This document shows positions 10,501 to 22,548 of a stretch of 64,000 bases of DNA, piece after piece. Within the stretch, counting starts at the first letter, position 1. Every line of letters starts with the position of its first letter. A program made the translations under genes and the position numbers. This DNA comes from Diospyros lotus (lineage: Eukaryota > Streptophyta > Magnoliopsida > Ericales > Ebenaceae), in assembly GCF_014633365.1 (NCBI RefSeq), contig NC_068349.1, forward strand, positions 19,296,753-19,360,752. The letters are read 5' to 3'. A model generated the notes under the pieces. It saw nothing but the letters and a program-made list of their open reading frames with translations. It did no database searches and had not been told where the DNA came from.

Positions 10501-13500
10501 AAATTGTTGGGGGGGGGGGGGGGGGGGGGGGGAGAAGACATTCATGCCCACGAGCCCAAAAAGAAAAAGAAGAAAGATACATGCCTATAGTAAAGCAAAA
10601 TTGAAAGCACCTTGCATCTGCAACAAGTACTTAAACAATATTGATTTCAAGTAGCTTAAAATCATGATCTATTTAAAAGAACATTCTGATGCAGTTATAA
10701 GATGGGAACCGGAGCTTCCAGTTAACCCCTTATTGGTTCAACTGACATTGTAAAATTATGGATGACTCTTTCATGAGGTTAATTCCACAATAAACAATTA
10801 CTGGCACTAAATATCCACAAAATGAGGCTTGGAGTAGTAATGCCCATGCATTTCTCCACACAAGATGCCTAAGTTTAAATTCCCTTGGCTTCAGTGTTTT
10901 GAGGTTTAAACTTTGTAGTTTTGTTCAAGAAGCTTCTGAATGTTTAACATTTAAAATTCCAAATTTTCATAACAGCTTTGGTAGAAACATGCAAAATTGG
11001 TAAAAATCAATGAACCAGCCACTCTAATCAGTTGTGATAACTATGAATATCAAGGACATTTATATTTCAGCTAAAGTCTTCTTGCTGAACATTTGAAAAA
11101 TGTGACCAATTCTTGGAGTGGTAGGAAGAGAATGCCCTCAAAGAAAATAACTTGAAAGCAAGTCCAAATCTAATGAATTTTTTTCTTTTTAAGGGAAAGG
11201 ATGCACCTAGGTTTAGCCTAGGATTTGTAAGGGAATTTAGAAGTAATCAAGGGAGAGAGAGCAGGAAGGGAGGGAGAAATCCAAAGAAAGGAAGGGGAAT
11301 TCAGAGGAAATAGAAAGGGAGAGAGAATTTGAGAGGGAAAATTCAGAATTCAATTCATTCATCAATGCCTATTCTCTCCTACTTTAGCCTATATATAGGC
11401 AGTTATATCCTCAGTTAGTAACAAACTGAAGGTACATGTCACGAACCTAGGGTTCGTGATGGGTTAGAAGAGGAATTGGGGAATGAATCAGAATTGTAGG
11501 AGGGAGAAATGGGGCAGAAATGGGGGGAAGAAATCAGTAGAAAGGGAGAGAGTAATAGAGAGAAATGTAGAGAGGAAATCAGAGATTCAATATTAATTTC
11601 CGCATACCCTCTCTTCTTACAATGGGCCTTTTTATAGGTCTTAGCTAGCTCCCTAACTAATTTCTAACAGCACCCATGTGCTCCTAACAAACACCCAAAT
11701 ATCTTCTAACAAACTAATATAACTAATTACATTATTGCCCTTCTAATTACCCTTAGTACATGACAGTACAATACTATAGCAGCCTGAGGTACAAACCAAG
11801 GAAAAATACATGCATGAAACAATTACTTCTATAACCCTGGGGTCGTGACAAAGGGGAGGGAGGGGAGGGGGTGAATACTTACTAATCATTTTTGCTAGAA
11901 TTTTACTAATCATTACCTTTTTTTTATATGTCAAATCCTAGAATTTTAAAATCCAAAACATTCAGTTACTAATGATGGAGCACTCTAGAACATATATTAT
12001 GATATTGGATTCAAATGTCTTTCATTATGTAGATATAACAACATATAATTAATACTTATAATGTAAGAAATAGAAAGTAGTAATTATCTTGTGATGTACA
12101 CAAATTAAAGAACACAGTTTGCTTGTGTAGCCCATTCTATAACCTAAAAAGCATATACATTTCTTAAAATGCATCAAGTCCATGTAGAAAACATACCAAA
12201 CCACTAAAATTCACTGTGCATGTGAACAGGATGTGATAGAAAGTCATCAAAAAACAATTTCCTCGTTAATTGTCTTGATCTTATACCACACATCATATGA
12301 TCCTCACCATCCCCACAACAATCCCAATAGATCCTAAACTAATTCATTTTCAAATTTACCCTCAAAAAGTTAATGTAAGGTTTCTCCTGATTTGGGCTGC
12401 AAATCTTATCTCAGTAGGAGTCAAAGGATATTTAATTTGGGCTTTATTTGGAGAGATTTAATAATGGAATGGAATGAAAATAAGTGCAATAGAAATGTAA
12501 AATACTGCCTCCTCGTTTGGGATAATTATAGGATGGAAAGTGATGGAAAAGATTTCTCCTTGTTTGGGAAAGCGACGTAAATGGATGGAATGCCAAGATA
12601 TTAAGCAACAAATGACCATTAAGGTCAATGTTGTTAAAACAAAAAATAAGTTTTCCACACATTTCCCCCAATTCGGGGAAGGCAAAAGATGAAGCTTCAA
12701 ATAGAAATGCATGGAAAGTTCCTCCATCTATTTCCATTTATTCCATTATTAAAGTCTCTCTCAAACAAGGCTAATTCTATTCCATCCAAATGCACTATTG
12801 AAGTAAACTTATTTAGTACCTTGGGTCTCCATTAAGTCAAACAAGCCTTAGGGACTCGACATGGAGTTCAATTTTCCCTAATCCTTTTGGTTTAAAATCA
12901 ATTAACATGAGTTAACTTAGACCTAGCTTTACGCGTATAGATAGGCTCCGAGATCATTAAGAGTTAACCTAACTCAATTCTTTTTTTTATCCCAAATTGG
13001 GCCAAGCCTCTCTTGGACAGTTGGCCCATCACTTTGGAATAATTGACCCAAAGAGAACACCATCACATTTAACTAACAATTCACCACCAATTCCTCATCT
13101 TTCTCATGCAAGTATCATAACTTAACAAATTTACAACCTATTTAAGCAAAATCGATTGTAGTAAGAATAAAATTCAGAGCCAATATTCACACAAAAAGCA
13201 TTCTTAGTTGGCTCTCTGGTCCACTACAACACCACATATAAAACAATATATCAGCTTCAATCCACTAGTAGGACTAGCTACATAAATTCTAACTTGCCAA
13301 ATATTTCTCTCTATAATCTATAACTCATATCATACCTAAGAGTCTCCACCAAATTTGTTGGGTCTTCCTTTACCTCTTCTGCTAAATACTTATTCCATTT
13401 CATCCACTCTACTCACAAGAGTCTCTATTGGTTTTTTCATCTTAATTATATCACAATCATATGCATCATATTGTTAGTAGGATCACTCCAACCTTATTAC

Positions 13501-15016
13501 AAATAATCTCATTTTTAATTTATTTTTCCTTGTATGGTCATAACACCATTGTAACATCTTCGTCTAAATTATGTTCATATTCTACACACGTTTCGTACTT
13601 TTATATCACCCAATATTTTGTGTCATATAACAAAGTTGATTTTATAGTCATCTTATAAAAATTTTCCTTAACAAAATCGTACTAATACATAAAATATCAA
13701 ATGTATTTTTCCATTTTAATCACCGTGCCTTAATTCAATCTACATCCTCATTAATCTTTCCATTATTTTGGATGATTGATCCAAGATATCTAAACTAATC
13801 TTTTCTCAGAATGACTTGATCTATGAGTTTTACCATACACTTACACTCCAAATGTTCAGTTTTCAATACGTTTAGCTTAAAACTTCTAGATTCAAAAGTG
13901 TTTGTCCATATATAGAATCTAGCATGTCTAATCAATTTGTCCATTATGAATGCAAAGAGATAAAAGGGCAGTAAATATATCCCAATTGCAAATACAGTTA
14001 TAGGGCAATTTGTGCTTACAGTTGTCCTTATTATGGTTCAGAAGCAATCATAAACCTCAACACCACCAATATGCTAGAGTTTTTACTAGGCAAGGTTAAT
14101 ACATCTGGGAAGAAGGGGTTCCTTTCCAAAAAAAATTGGTTTATGATGCAAAAATAAATAATGCATAAACTCGACCAAGCATACTGGAGAAAAGAATTGC
14201 AATCTGGTGCAATCAAATCAATAAACTAAATCAACCACACAGGAGAAAAAAATTACAATCCACTACAATCAATTTGGTGACTATCACCAGCTTACTTGCA
14301 CGTTATAGAAAAAATTTCCATCCAACAAAAAACACAAAAAGGTAAACAGCAATGGCCGTCACCCACACTCTAGGAAGGAAAACAACAAAAAGATGGTCAG
14401 ATTGCAAGAAAATATATATATATATATATATATAGGTTCGCTCGACGAAATTTCAAGAACGCCCTTAGACACAAAACTTGGATAGTTCAAATCTCACGAA
14501 CACACTTAGAACAAATTTGGACAATCCAACTTTCCCGAACACCTAAAAAAAAGTTTTGAAAAGTCTAGACCAAAAAATAGTAAAAGCATCAAATCCTAAA
14601 TCTCGGATTATACGAAGCTCAAAGACATAATCAAGACAAGAGAAGGGATTAGGAATTCACTTTTTCTCAGAAACCGATATGGGGCCGGGGCCTTCAGCAG
14701 CGTTCTCGGCGGCTTCCAGATTCCTTCTAGCCTCAGCGAGCTTCTCAGCGATCTCAGCATCGGTGTAGCCCTGATCGATCAGTTTGTCTTCAAGGACCAC
14801 AAGCTTGAGCTCGATCTGCCTCTTGCGGTCGTGCTCCAGGATTTCCTTGTTGGCCTTCTTGGTGACGCCGGCGGTGCCCTGACCGGCCTCGAAGCCCTTG
14901 CCGGCGTTGTCCACCACCACTTTCCCGGTCTTCGGCTTTACAAAGAATTTGTTGCTCTGTATGTAGCCGTTCGTTCCTGAACCCCTAGGGGTCTGCAAGC
15001 CAATTCCGTTGTACAT
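7508..15016 (-). CDS. SRRM2/Cwc21-like spliceosomal protein (Cwf21 domain)
   Basis: Two exons: 15016-14661 and 9665-7508. The donor is AA/GTGAAT at 14660, the acceptor CAG/G at 9666, and the split codon restores a Lys. The product is 837 residues. The N terminus [20 protein letters not shown] is the hallmark of Cwc21/SRRM2 proteins, which act in the spliceosome near the exon-exon junction and Prp8/Snu114. Residues about 60-110 form the Cwf21 domain ([17 protein letters not shown], then [13 protein letters not shown]). Exon 2 starts [17 protein letters not shown] and then becomes a long low-complexity tail of Ser/Asp, Lys/Arg and Asp/Glu. Within the tail, about residues 275-405 form roughly five 28-residue tandem units of the type [19 protein letters not shown]. 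The end is Arg/Asp/Glu-rich, ending ARPRD. The 4,995-bp intron carries several transposon remnants. Start codon and domain are secure. The tail is assumed to be one exon because it stays open to 7508. Confidence 0.9.
8790..9200 (-). repeat. 84-bp coding minisatellite in the splicing-factor gene
   Basis: About five tandem units of 84 bp encode 28-residue repeats pairing an acidic Ser/Asp block with a basic Lys/Arg block. Units differ by substitutions but keep frame, so length changes would add or remove whole charge modules. Confidence 0.8.
10508..10532. repeat. G homopolymer in the splicing-factor intron
   Basis: An unbroken run of about 24 G on the + strand, so C on the transcribed gene's sense strand. 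The antisense strand could form a G-quadruplex. Its length is a likely assembly or polymerase-slippage site. Confidence 0.9.
11160..11436 (-). mobile_element. probable LTR fragment in intron
   Basis: A purine-rich stretch leads into TATATATAGGC and then TAGTAACAAACTGAAGGTACA. Read on the minus strand it resembles the promoter and leader of a small LTR: an Ile/Tyr-rich TATA region followed by pyrimidine-rich CTCTCTCC runs. It closely parallels the layout of the adjacent 414-bp LTR-like unit. No target duplication was found, so this is a tentative call. Confidence 0.35.
11437..11850 (-). mobile_element. solo-LTR-like unit, 414 bp
   Basis: The unit starts TGTCACGA and ends TCGTGACA, an 8-bp terminal inverted repeat beginning TG and ending CA as in LTRs. 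On the minus strand it has a GTTAGAAG-rich upstream part, a CTATAAAAAGG TATA box near 11637 and a CT-rich leader. It lies inside the long intron of the splicing-factor gene. Flanking 5-mers do not match, so either an end is misplaced or the duplication has decayed. Confidence 0.5.
12437..12775. mobile_element. foldback MITE in intron
   Basis: The left end (GCTTTATTTGGAGAGATT, then TAATAATGGAATGGAATG) is matched in reverse complement at the right end (near 12725-12775, ending CTCAAACAAGGC) over about 45 bp with few mismatches. Small size and no coding sequence fit a MITE. The family is not assigned because no clean target duplication was read. Confidence 0.65.
13190..13930 (-). pseudogene. dead L1-type LINE, 3' end of reverse transcriptase ORF
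   Basis: Reading the minus strand from 13930 downwards shows a decayed plant L1 ORF2 C-terminal region. In order it has an [22 protein letters not shown] block (13740-13800), a [17 protein letters not shown] block (about 13600-13640), [11 protein letters not shown] (about 13480-13500), SRVDEM followed by RRGKGRP-like residues (about 13360-13420), and a [13 protein letters not shown] end near 13270. Stops and frameshifts are frequent. The insertion is in the same orientation as its host gene, within the intron. Confidence 0.75.
14411..14433. repeat. TA microsatellite in intron
   Basis: About eleven TA units, roughly 230 bp downstream (on the coding strand) of the first exon's donor. Confidence 0.85.
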
Positions 15017-15190
15017 CTCGCCAGATTCCTGTATCAGAAACCCAGAAAATTGAAACCCTAACCCTAGTTGCCGTCTGCTTGGTTCGCGAGAAAAGAAGTA
15101 AAAGTGTCATAAATATCGTGATCGAATCCACCCAAATAGAAATTATTATGGGGTGTTTGGCTAAGCGGTCAAATCTGCCTATTAGTTATT

Positions 15191-15760
15191 TGAATAAAAT
15201 TAATAAATACTCATTAAATTTTAAAATTATTATTATTTATTCATTAAACTTTAAATTATAATCAACTATTTATTAAACTTTACTCAACGTCAACCATCAA
15301 TCACTCTTTATAACTCCATCAACTATTACAAACGAAAAATGCTAACTGAATCTGACGTGACTAACGAAATTTAATGTAACAAAAATTAATTTAACATACA
15401 CTTATTGAACTTTAAAAATATAACTACTTACTCGCTGAACTTTGTTCAACGTCAACCATCCATCACTCCATTACATCAACGTCTAATCTTGAAACACCCG
15501 TTATATCACCATCTGATCTTGAAACATATTAAAAGATTTTTGTATGTATTTGATATCACTTACTTCACAAACCAAAGGTCAAAAACTAAACTAATTATTC
15601 AAATTAAACGATTGATGGATGGTTAACGAGTGACGGAATTATAACGAGTGATGGATGATTAATGTTGAGTAAAGTTCAATGAATAATTAGTTACAATTTA
15701 AAGTTCAATGAATAAATAATTACAATTTTAAAGTTAAATGAGTGTTTATTAATTTTACCC
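15191..15760. mobile_element. Mutator-like MITE with perfect 9-bp target duplication
   Basis: A 570-bp unit has long terminal inverted repeats of about 110-130 bp. The left end is TGAATAAAATTAATAAA; the right end, reverse complemented, is GGGTAAAATTAATAAA. The two arms continue in parallel through TTTATTCATTRAACTTTAA and ACTTTACTCAACRTYAAYCA. It is flanked by a perfect direct repeat TTAGTTATT at 15182-15190 and 15761-15769. Nine-base duplications and long TIRs are characteristic of Mutator-like elements. The centre has no transposase ORF, so it is non-autonomous. It sits about 175 bp upstream of the splicing-factor start codon, within its likely promoter. Confidence 0.9.
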
Positions 15761-16108
15761 TTAGTTATTCATTATAAGTATAAGTTGTCATGTTTATTTT
15801 ATTATGTATTTAAATTCTTTAAAAAATTTAAAAGTTAAATAGTTTAAAAACTCTCATATCAGCTTTTCTCATAAGTTTTTTACCCCCCTCGCTTTTTCAA
15901 AACGCTACACCCAATTTATTTGCATTGATTGATTAAATAATAATTTTTTCCAAAACGCTACACCTTTCCGAGCTAATAGCCCATTGGGCTCTTCCTATGA
16001 CCCAATCGAGATCTATTTTGGCCCCGCTAGTGATACCTTGGACCCCTTGGCCATGTTGAAGAAAACTGCTTTGGTTGATCCCAAAACAAATAAATGTAAT
16101 TGTTGTAG

Positions 16109-16465
16109 TTAGACAACAACAAGTGTCTCATATCTAACTATTCGATTTTGCTCACCATACAACTCTTGTAGGTGATTAATCATTGTATAAGCATCGGGCA
16201 TTTTCTCATGTTGAGGCTGCAATTTGTTATTCATAGAAACAAGAATATAACTCTTTGCCATGAGATCATCATCTTGCCAATTAAGAGTATCTTGCTCCTC
16301 TTGAGTAACCTGTTCAGACGTTTGTCTAGGAACTGACGCATCCAAAACATATGCAATTATCTCCAAATTTAAAACTAATTTCAAATTTTGGAGCCAATCC
16401 ATAATATTTGGTCTAGTTAAGCGATTAGTGTCAATAATTTTAACGAGTGGGTTAATTGAAGCCAT
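16109..16465 (-). pseudogene. Ty1-copia gag N-terminal fragment
   Basis: The 118-residue frame from 16465 contains RLTRPNIMDWLQNLKLVLN, VLDASVP, and MINHLQELYGEQNR. This is the pattern of the N-terminal gag domain in plant Ty1-copia polyproteins (often RLxGxNFxxWxRNLxIVL). No protease, integrase or RT follows on the minus strand below 16109, so it is a truncated remnant. No matching LTR was recognised beside it. Confidence 0.7.
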
Positions 16466-18183
16466 TAGATATATTTGTAGAAAATAAATTGATTGTTAAA
16501 TATCTTGTATTTTCTTAACTATTTGATTTTGATTTTTAAATCAAACTATATCTCCTACTAAGTTTTTTTTTTTTTAATTCCTTATTCCAATTGAAGTAAA
16601 AACGAATCCACGATGGTATGAATTCTAGTGAGTATTTGGATTCTTATTAAATTTATCACTCATCACATTATAGTTTATTAGAATGATAGTTTTAATAAGT
16701 TGACAACTCTTGTCTAGTACATCTTATGTGCAACCCAAATATATTCCTTTGGCCCCCAATCTAATAAACCTCATATTATAGTTTTTTAGCAATTGAACAT
16801 AGTCAAATTATACCATCATGCTGACAAGTATGCACAATTGAATATTGATCCCTTCACATTATAGTTGCTTGGGTCACAATATTTGTACATTCTTATCACA
16901 TCAAATGTTATACAGAAATCAAAATATCTTAACTAATGTGTGTGAAATCCCTATGTTTTCATAGTCGATTGACGCACGAATTAAAATACTCTAATTTCTA
17001 CTTTGATGGAGAGCCCCGATTAGATTTACTTAACTCTTAAGGTCTTAACTAGTTACAATTTAATTTTTAAAATCTATGGGAGATTTTCAATCTTTAATTA
17101 TTAGGTCTTACTTTTCACAAGCAACCATTTGACATACATCCACCATATATATAAAACATTGCATAAAATAGTTGGTATGGTCATGGACTAAACATGCATA
17201 CGAGGCCAAATTCTAGCCACTAAAATTGAGCAGTGCTTTCGTGGGTGTGCAAAGAGAAACACCTATAACTATTACAAGTATAACCCTTTACATTGGGCCT
17301 TCATTTCTTGATCATTTTGCCACCCGCACATAAACTCCAAGTCATGCCTCGATCAATTTGAATTTCTTGCTTTATATTAATTATAAACTACTTTTACAAT
17401 GAAATCTAAATAAAGCAAAATTTATTACAACTATCAAAAATGGAAAAACTCGACACGCAAGCCATTAAAGAAAAATAATTATTACATCCACATTCATAAC
17501 ACATACACTATCCATGTAGTGTTCTAAGTCCATGACCAAAATCAATATACGACAATACATCCATAACATGCTAATAATAATTAAAAGCATATAAATACAA
17601 TTATATGATTTTTTGATATAGGCGTGACAACTTACGTTAAGTTTTTGAAAACTACCATTTTTCAAACTTCGAAAAACGCATTGACATGCCCAATGTAGGC
17701 CAGTCAAGTGTTGTGCATGGGCGTCGCCCAACAACACATTGATTGTGGGTGTGCATTACTTGATTTTACATATCTCATCTTCTTTAAAACTAATTAACCT
17801 TTCTACGAAAAAGAATCAACCAAATATTTTAGCACATCCTTATAATTACTTTATAGAAATTTTGAATAGGTTAATTTCCCTATCTTGGCTTAATACTTGG
17901 CTAACACCTATGAATCAAGTACTCGATGTGCCAACTTAATCATGTGTTCAAGAAAGAATACCTAAAAAATGGAAAGTCAAGACAAGTTAGGCTTTCTTCA
18001 TTAAAATCCCCAATTAAGCACCCTGGAAGTGAAAAAGAGTGCTTATGTTCGAGTAAGAATTTGTTCACCCCTTTTAATAGGAGTGGATCTTTTTCCCACC
18101 CTGTTCCTTTCTCTCTTTCCATTTCTCTTCCTCCAGTAACTACCTTACTATTGTTGCCTTATCTCTCGTCGTCTGGTGCCTCG
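16466..18183. other. AT-rich intergenic sequence, no gene seen
   Basis: Probable transposon-derived filler, perhaps including leader of the copia fragment on its right. A short palindromic block TGGGCGTCGCCCA lies near 17717. No open frame here shows family resemblance. Confidence 0.4.
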
Positions 18184-19811
18184 TGTAAGATCCCATTTTT
18201 TTTGTAAAGTTACCACGTAATTTAAGTTTAGAATATCGAAAAATGGACTTGATAGCAAAATAGATCCCCGAATCGACTATAGGGAATGCTCCAGAGTGTA
18301 AATGTCTATGGAAAATGACATGGTCTCGATGAGCGTTCTGAAATAGAACTTATGGAATTAAAAGAAATCAGAATTGAAACGATTTTCGGTACAACTAAGA
18401 TTTAGGCTAAAAAATTGAATTATCATGGGAGACTTTTGAGAAGTCAACAAAATCTTGAGGGGGCTCCAGTTTTTCGTAACGATCAACCCTGAGGTGGTTT
18501 TAGGATGAATTAATAGCCCGGTGAGGACGTTGAGGCGAAATCGATTTTATTGAGTAATTATCGGTTATTAATTTAGAGAAATCAAGATTTTGAGTGGCTA
18601 AAGGGTAATTTATTTAGGCCTTGGAATGTCCAAGAGCTATTATCAAAACCCTAAGTGCAATTAAGGAGAAGTGGTGGGGGTTAAATGTATAATATGTATA
18701 TAATGTATATATAATGTGCAATGCATATGCACGCGTGAAGGACTCCCAAGATGGTTGTCTGTGCGTGTGAGGGGGCAGGTGTGAAGCATGAGGGAATTGA
18801 TTCTCCAATTGAGAGCATCGGGCAACGAGGTTGATGAGTGTTGGCCAAGGCATGAGCGTTGGATTGGCTAAATAGGGAAGGGAAAATGAAGAAATGAAAA
18901 TAGAGGAAGTTGTAGAGAGTTTAGCCGAGAGCATAAAAAAGAAGAGGGAGTTTGAGAGAGATGAAGAGATGTCGAGAGATGGAAGAGAGTTTGTGCGAGG
19001 AGGCGCGAGGAAGCGGCGAAAGTGACTATTGCAGCAGCAAGCATCCATAGCCACAAGCTCCAAGCAGCCATGGGCGACGCACAGCAAATAGGGCAGCAAC
19101 AGTTGCGGTGATGGCAGCAAGGTGCAGAGGGCTCAGTGGAGGCCAGTGCAGTGACTGACAAGGCCGAAGGTGGCCATGGCCGCGAGCTCGCAGCTGCTAG
19201 CCGCGAGGCAAGCATGCGGTCGGGGTGCTGTGCGTGTAAGTGGCGAGGCAAAACGGGCGACTGGCGGCGGCGGTTGTGTGGCTTCTAGCATGGGCGGAGG
19301 CGGCCGGGCATTGCGATCGCGAAATAGAGCTTGGGTCTATGCGCGCAGGAGGTAAGCAATGGTTGTGTGTGCGTGAAGTAGGGTGAAAAAGAAGCAAAGG
19401 AAGAAGATGAATAGGAAAAGAAGAAAAGAAAGAAAATAGAAAAAAGATGGAGAAAAATCCTGAAAAATAGGAAATAAAAATTTATGATTATTCCGGAGAT
19501 TTTGGAGAAAAAAATTATTCGAACACACGTTTCGAGGTCATGCCACGCATACCGAGGAAGTCTGAGGCTAAATTAAGGTAAATAAAATTTCCTAGAAAAT
19601 TTCAACAAATTAGGAAAGTTATTTTATTAATTGTTATAGAGAAATATTTGAGAAAATATTAAAGAAATATTTAGTTTAGATTTATTGAAGAAAAAAATAG
19701 GAAGAAATAGAGGAAAGTTACAAGGAAATTAGGAAAAATGGAATATTTATATTAGTGAATAAATATGATGGCCAAGGTATGTTGAGGATCCGAATTGAGT
19801 ATGTTAGAAGT
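18184..19811 (+). mobile_element. old Ty3-type solo LTR, 5' part (split by LARD)
   Basis: It begins TGTAAGATCCC, a typical TG start, and runs into the insertion point of the younger element at 19812. Removing that element joins it to 31049-32174, giving about 2.75 kb in + orientation, ending GTGAGGTGTTATA. Flanks are CCTCG (18179-18183) and TTTCG (32175-32179), which differ only by two C-to-T changes and may be the decayed target duplication. Its first few hundred bases are related, in reverse complement, to 59187-59735. No internal region is left, hence a solo LTR. A GC-rich stretch near 19000-19350 has no supportable gene. Confidence 0.7.
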
Positions 19812-22533
19812 TGTAACGACCCGCTCCCACTTACGGGCGCCACCGGTAAATAATCGACCGGATTACTCACCCGACAAACCACAATTGAAGGGTTGGCATA
19901 TGTTTCAACAGGAAACGCCCTAGGTGGGAACTAGACTTCATCATTCCCTTCGCTCCACTCAGGAATCGGTCCCAACTCAAATAAGAAAATTCAGAGGACA
20001 AAGACCCGAAACCCGAGTGAGCTTCACCTCTCTTCAGCTCACCCCATAACAAGCCAGAGGTGACCCAGGCACAAAGCTAGCATGCAAACACTTCGTTGAG
20101 TATTGGGGATTTATGAGAACATACCTTGCTGATCTTGACTCGGTCCGAAACTTGGCTTTACCGACTATGCCACATTTAACAAGCAATCTCACAATCATCT
20201 ATCACACTGATGATAACAACAATTAAATATATTTAAGCTCAATAACACAGACGTTTATTCACAAGGGTATACATACAAGCAATATTAAAAATACATAACT
20301 CGGGCAACACAGCTAGTTGCCACAACGGCCTCCCGGCTCCATCCCTGCTTGCATCCGGACTTGCATCATTTACACATGAGGTAAAACCTCATGAGTCATA
20401 AAGACTCAGTAAGGGTGCAATGCATGTAAATATGAATATAATCATATTTATGTATGCCAAATGCATGCAAATGAGGCTAGGCCCACTTATCCTCACAACC
20501 CACTAAGGTTTGAGGCCTCAACCTATCAGCCCCTACCACACTAGTCCTCCATATGACCATAGGTCCACTAGAGCTTGCATCACACAAGATATAACCACTA
20601 CATGCCAATGCAACATAAAAACATTATCAAGCATATTTATCGACTTGTAAGGCCACTTCCACATGGGGCCGTCCCTTACCTGGCTCGAAGCCTTATCTCT
20701 GCCTCGGCACGAATTCCAACCTGAATCTCAAGCTCTTCTAGGATCACCGTCTCCCCGGTCGAACCTAGATGCAACCACACACAAAATCCCAACTCCATTA
20801 ACCTCCGGCATTAAACCAATGCCCTCAACTACGTCGCACATCACCAAAATCATTCATTAACAAATTTCAAATAACCCCAACATAGGGTTTAATCCAACTA
20901 ATACTACCTAATTCATTATCTCACATAATGAGAATAATTAAATTAATTTACTTCAATTAATTCAAAAGAATTAATTAATTACCTCATTCAATTTGGAAGG
21001 AAAAATCGGCCAAACACCCACACCGACGTTGCTTCCCGAGCTGCCATCTCATGCCCGAAATCCCATTCTCGAGCTTCCGGTATGCTCTACGAGCCTCAAA
21101 ATCATTTCCAGGACTTTTCCCCCATTTTCTGGATTTTTTCGGGATTTTCTCCTATTTTCCAAAATTTTTCCATATTTCTTTTTCTTTTCTTTTCTATTTT
21201 TCTTTTTCTTTTTCTCTTTTCCTTCTTTCTTCTTCAACTCCCGCGCCCCTGTTCTTCTTCTTCCTCTGCGCGAACTCCATGTGCGCGCAGCGCCTGTGCA
21301 CGCACAACAACCGACCACTGGTCGGCCACCGCTGCAACTCACTTCCGGCCACTGGTCGGCCGTTTCTCATCGCTGCGTGACCGCCGGCCACCAACGCTTC
21401 AAGCACGAGCCATCGCGGCCTCCCCTGCGCGACGCTGTCGCTGCACTGCTGCTGCCCTCGCGTCCGCCATGGCCGGCCACCAAGCTCCGCTGCTACAGGC
21501 CGCGGCTGCCTCCTCACTGCTGCTGTGTCGCCGACCTCAACCGCGGCCATCGACTTTGCTGGACTGCCATTGGAGCCCCTTCAAGCTCCTCGAACAGCTG
21601 CTTTAACCGTGGCCATGGCAGCTTCTGCCATGGCCAATCTTCACTCTCCCTCACAATACTCTCTCTTTCACTCTCGCGGTCTCCCTTTCTCTCGAGCGCG
21701 AGGCCTCTCTCGGCCATGCTCTCTCTCGATCGCTCACTCTCCTCAATCTCATCTCTCTGTTTCTCAGATTTCAAAGAGAATGGCCACTGCTACACACTTG
21801 GCCTCCAAGCTTCATGAATATTTATATGTATATATATATGTGTGTATATTACACATTTGTGCCTCTCTGATTTTGAAATATCAGAGGCAATCACTTAGGA
21901 AGCTTCAACAAAGCTTCATCTCACGCGCGCACACATAATTACATAAATATATAATACACAAATTAAATTAATTCCCCAACTTCACATTAATCCCACTTAA
22001 AAAAAACTTTAATTACACTTGGGAATTTTGATAATTGCACTGGGACCCTCCTAAGGCTTTAAATTATACCATTAAGCTACACCAAACCTCAATTTATCAA
22101 AATTAATAACCGACCGCTACTCGAAAATACCGACCTCGTCCCTGAGCCTGCATGGGACCTTTATTCAACCTGAAAACACTTGAGGGTTGCCTTACTCAAA
22201 AAAATCGAACCACCCATAGGGTCCCCTCAGCTTCCAGGAGGTCCCCTCCGATTATTCGGTATTGGCACCCACTCGGGTTTATGCAGAATTTATTTCGAAA
22301 ATTATTCCTAATCGTATCGCTTCCAACGTCATTGGCCTCTTCTCAAGACGCTCACCAATCTCATACCCTTTTCCTTGGACATCCAAGTCTTGGGGCACTC
22401 CCGGCCGCCAATTCAAAATTTTTTTTAATTAATTTCTCGAGATTAACTCTTAGGCTTCCCGAACCACCCGAGGTCCTGGCAAAATAGTCCAAATTTATTT
22501 ATTTTTCAATACCACGTAATACCGGGTATTACA
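19812..22533 (-). repeat. LARD 3' LTR (left copy)
   Basis: A 2,722-bp LTR starting TGTAACGACCCGC and ending GGGTATTACA on the + strand. It contains two adjacent hairpins at 20373-20410, a TTTTC-rich tract near 21120-21240 and a GC-rich part with two GRCCACTGGTCGGCC quasi-palindromes near 21316 and 21348. A 274-codon open frame (20993-21817, + strand) runs antisense to the element and is low-complexity; I do not call it a gene. Confidence 0.92.
20373..20410 (-). repeat. paired hairpins in LARD LTR
   Basis: CATGAGGTAAAACCTCATG is immediately followed by GAGTCATAAAGACTC and then AGTAAG. The second LTR repeats the arrangement at 28886-28923, with one base changed in the region between them. On the minus strand this reads CTTACTGAGTC, a motif common in Tekay-like LTRs, where it lies in the transcribed part. 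Confidence 0.7.
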
Positions 22534-22548
22534 TTCCACCTTCCTTAA
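22534..22548 (-). other. LARD polypurine tract
   Basis: On the minus strand AAGGAAGGTGGAA abuts the 3' LTR. Just before it lies TTTCGAGGACGAAATTC, which in related autonomous Ty3 elements is the coding end of pol. Here the frame is broken. Confidence 0.8.

Noticed and set aside
18614..19251. Minus-strand frames of 168 and 127 codons
   Set aside because: Lie inside the GC-rich part of an old solo LTR; composition-driven.
20993..21817. 274-codon open frame on the + strand in the LARD left LTR
   Set aside because: Antisense to the element, made of TTTTC-rich and CT-rich low-complexity sequence, and broken in the other LTR (open for only 114 codons from 29505). No family pattern.
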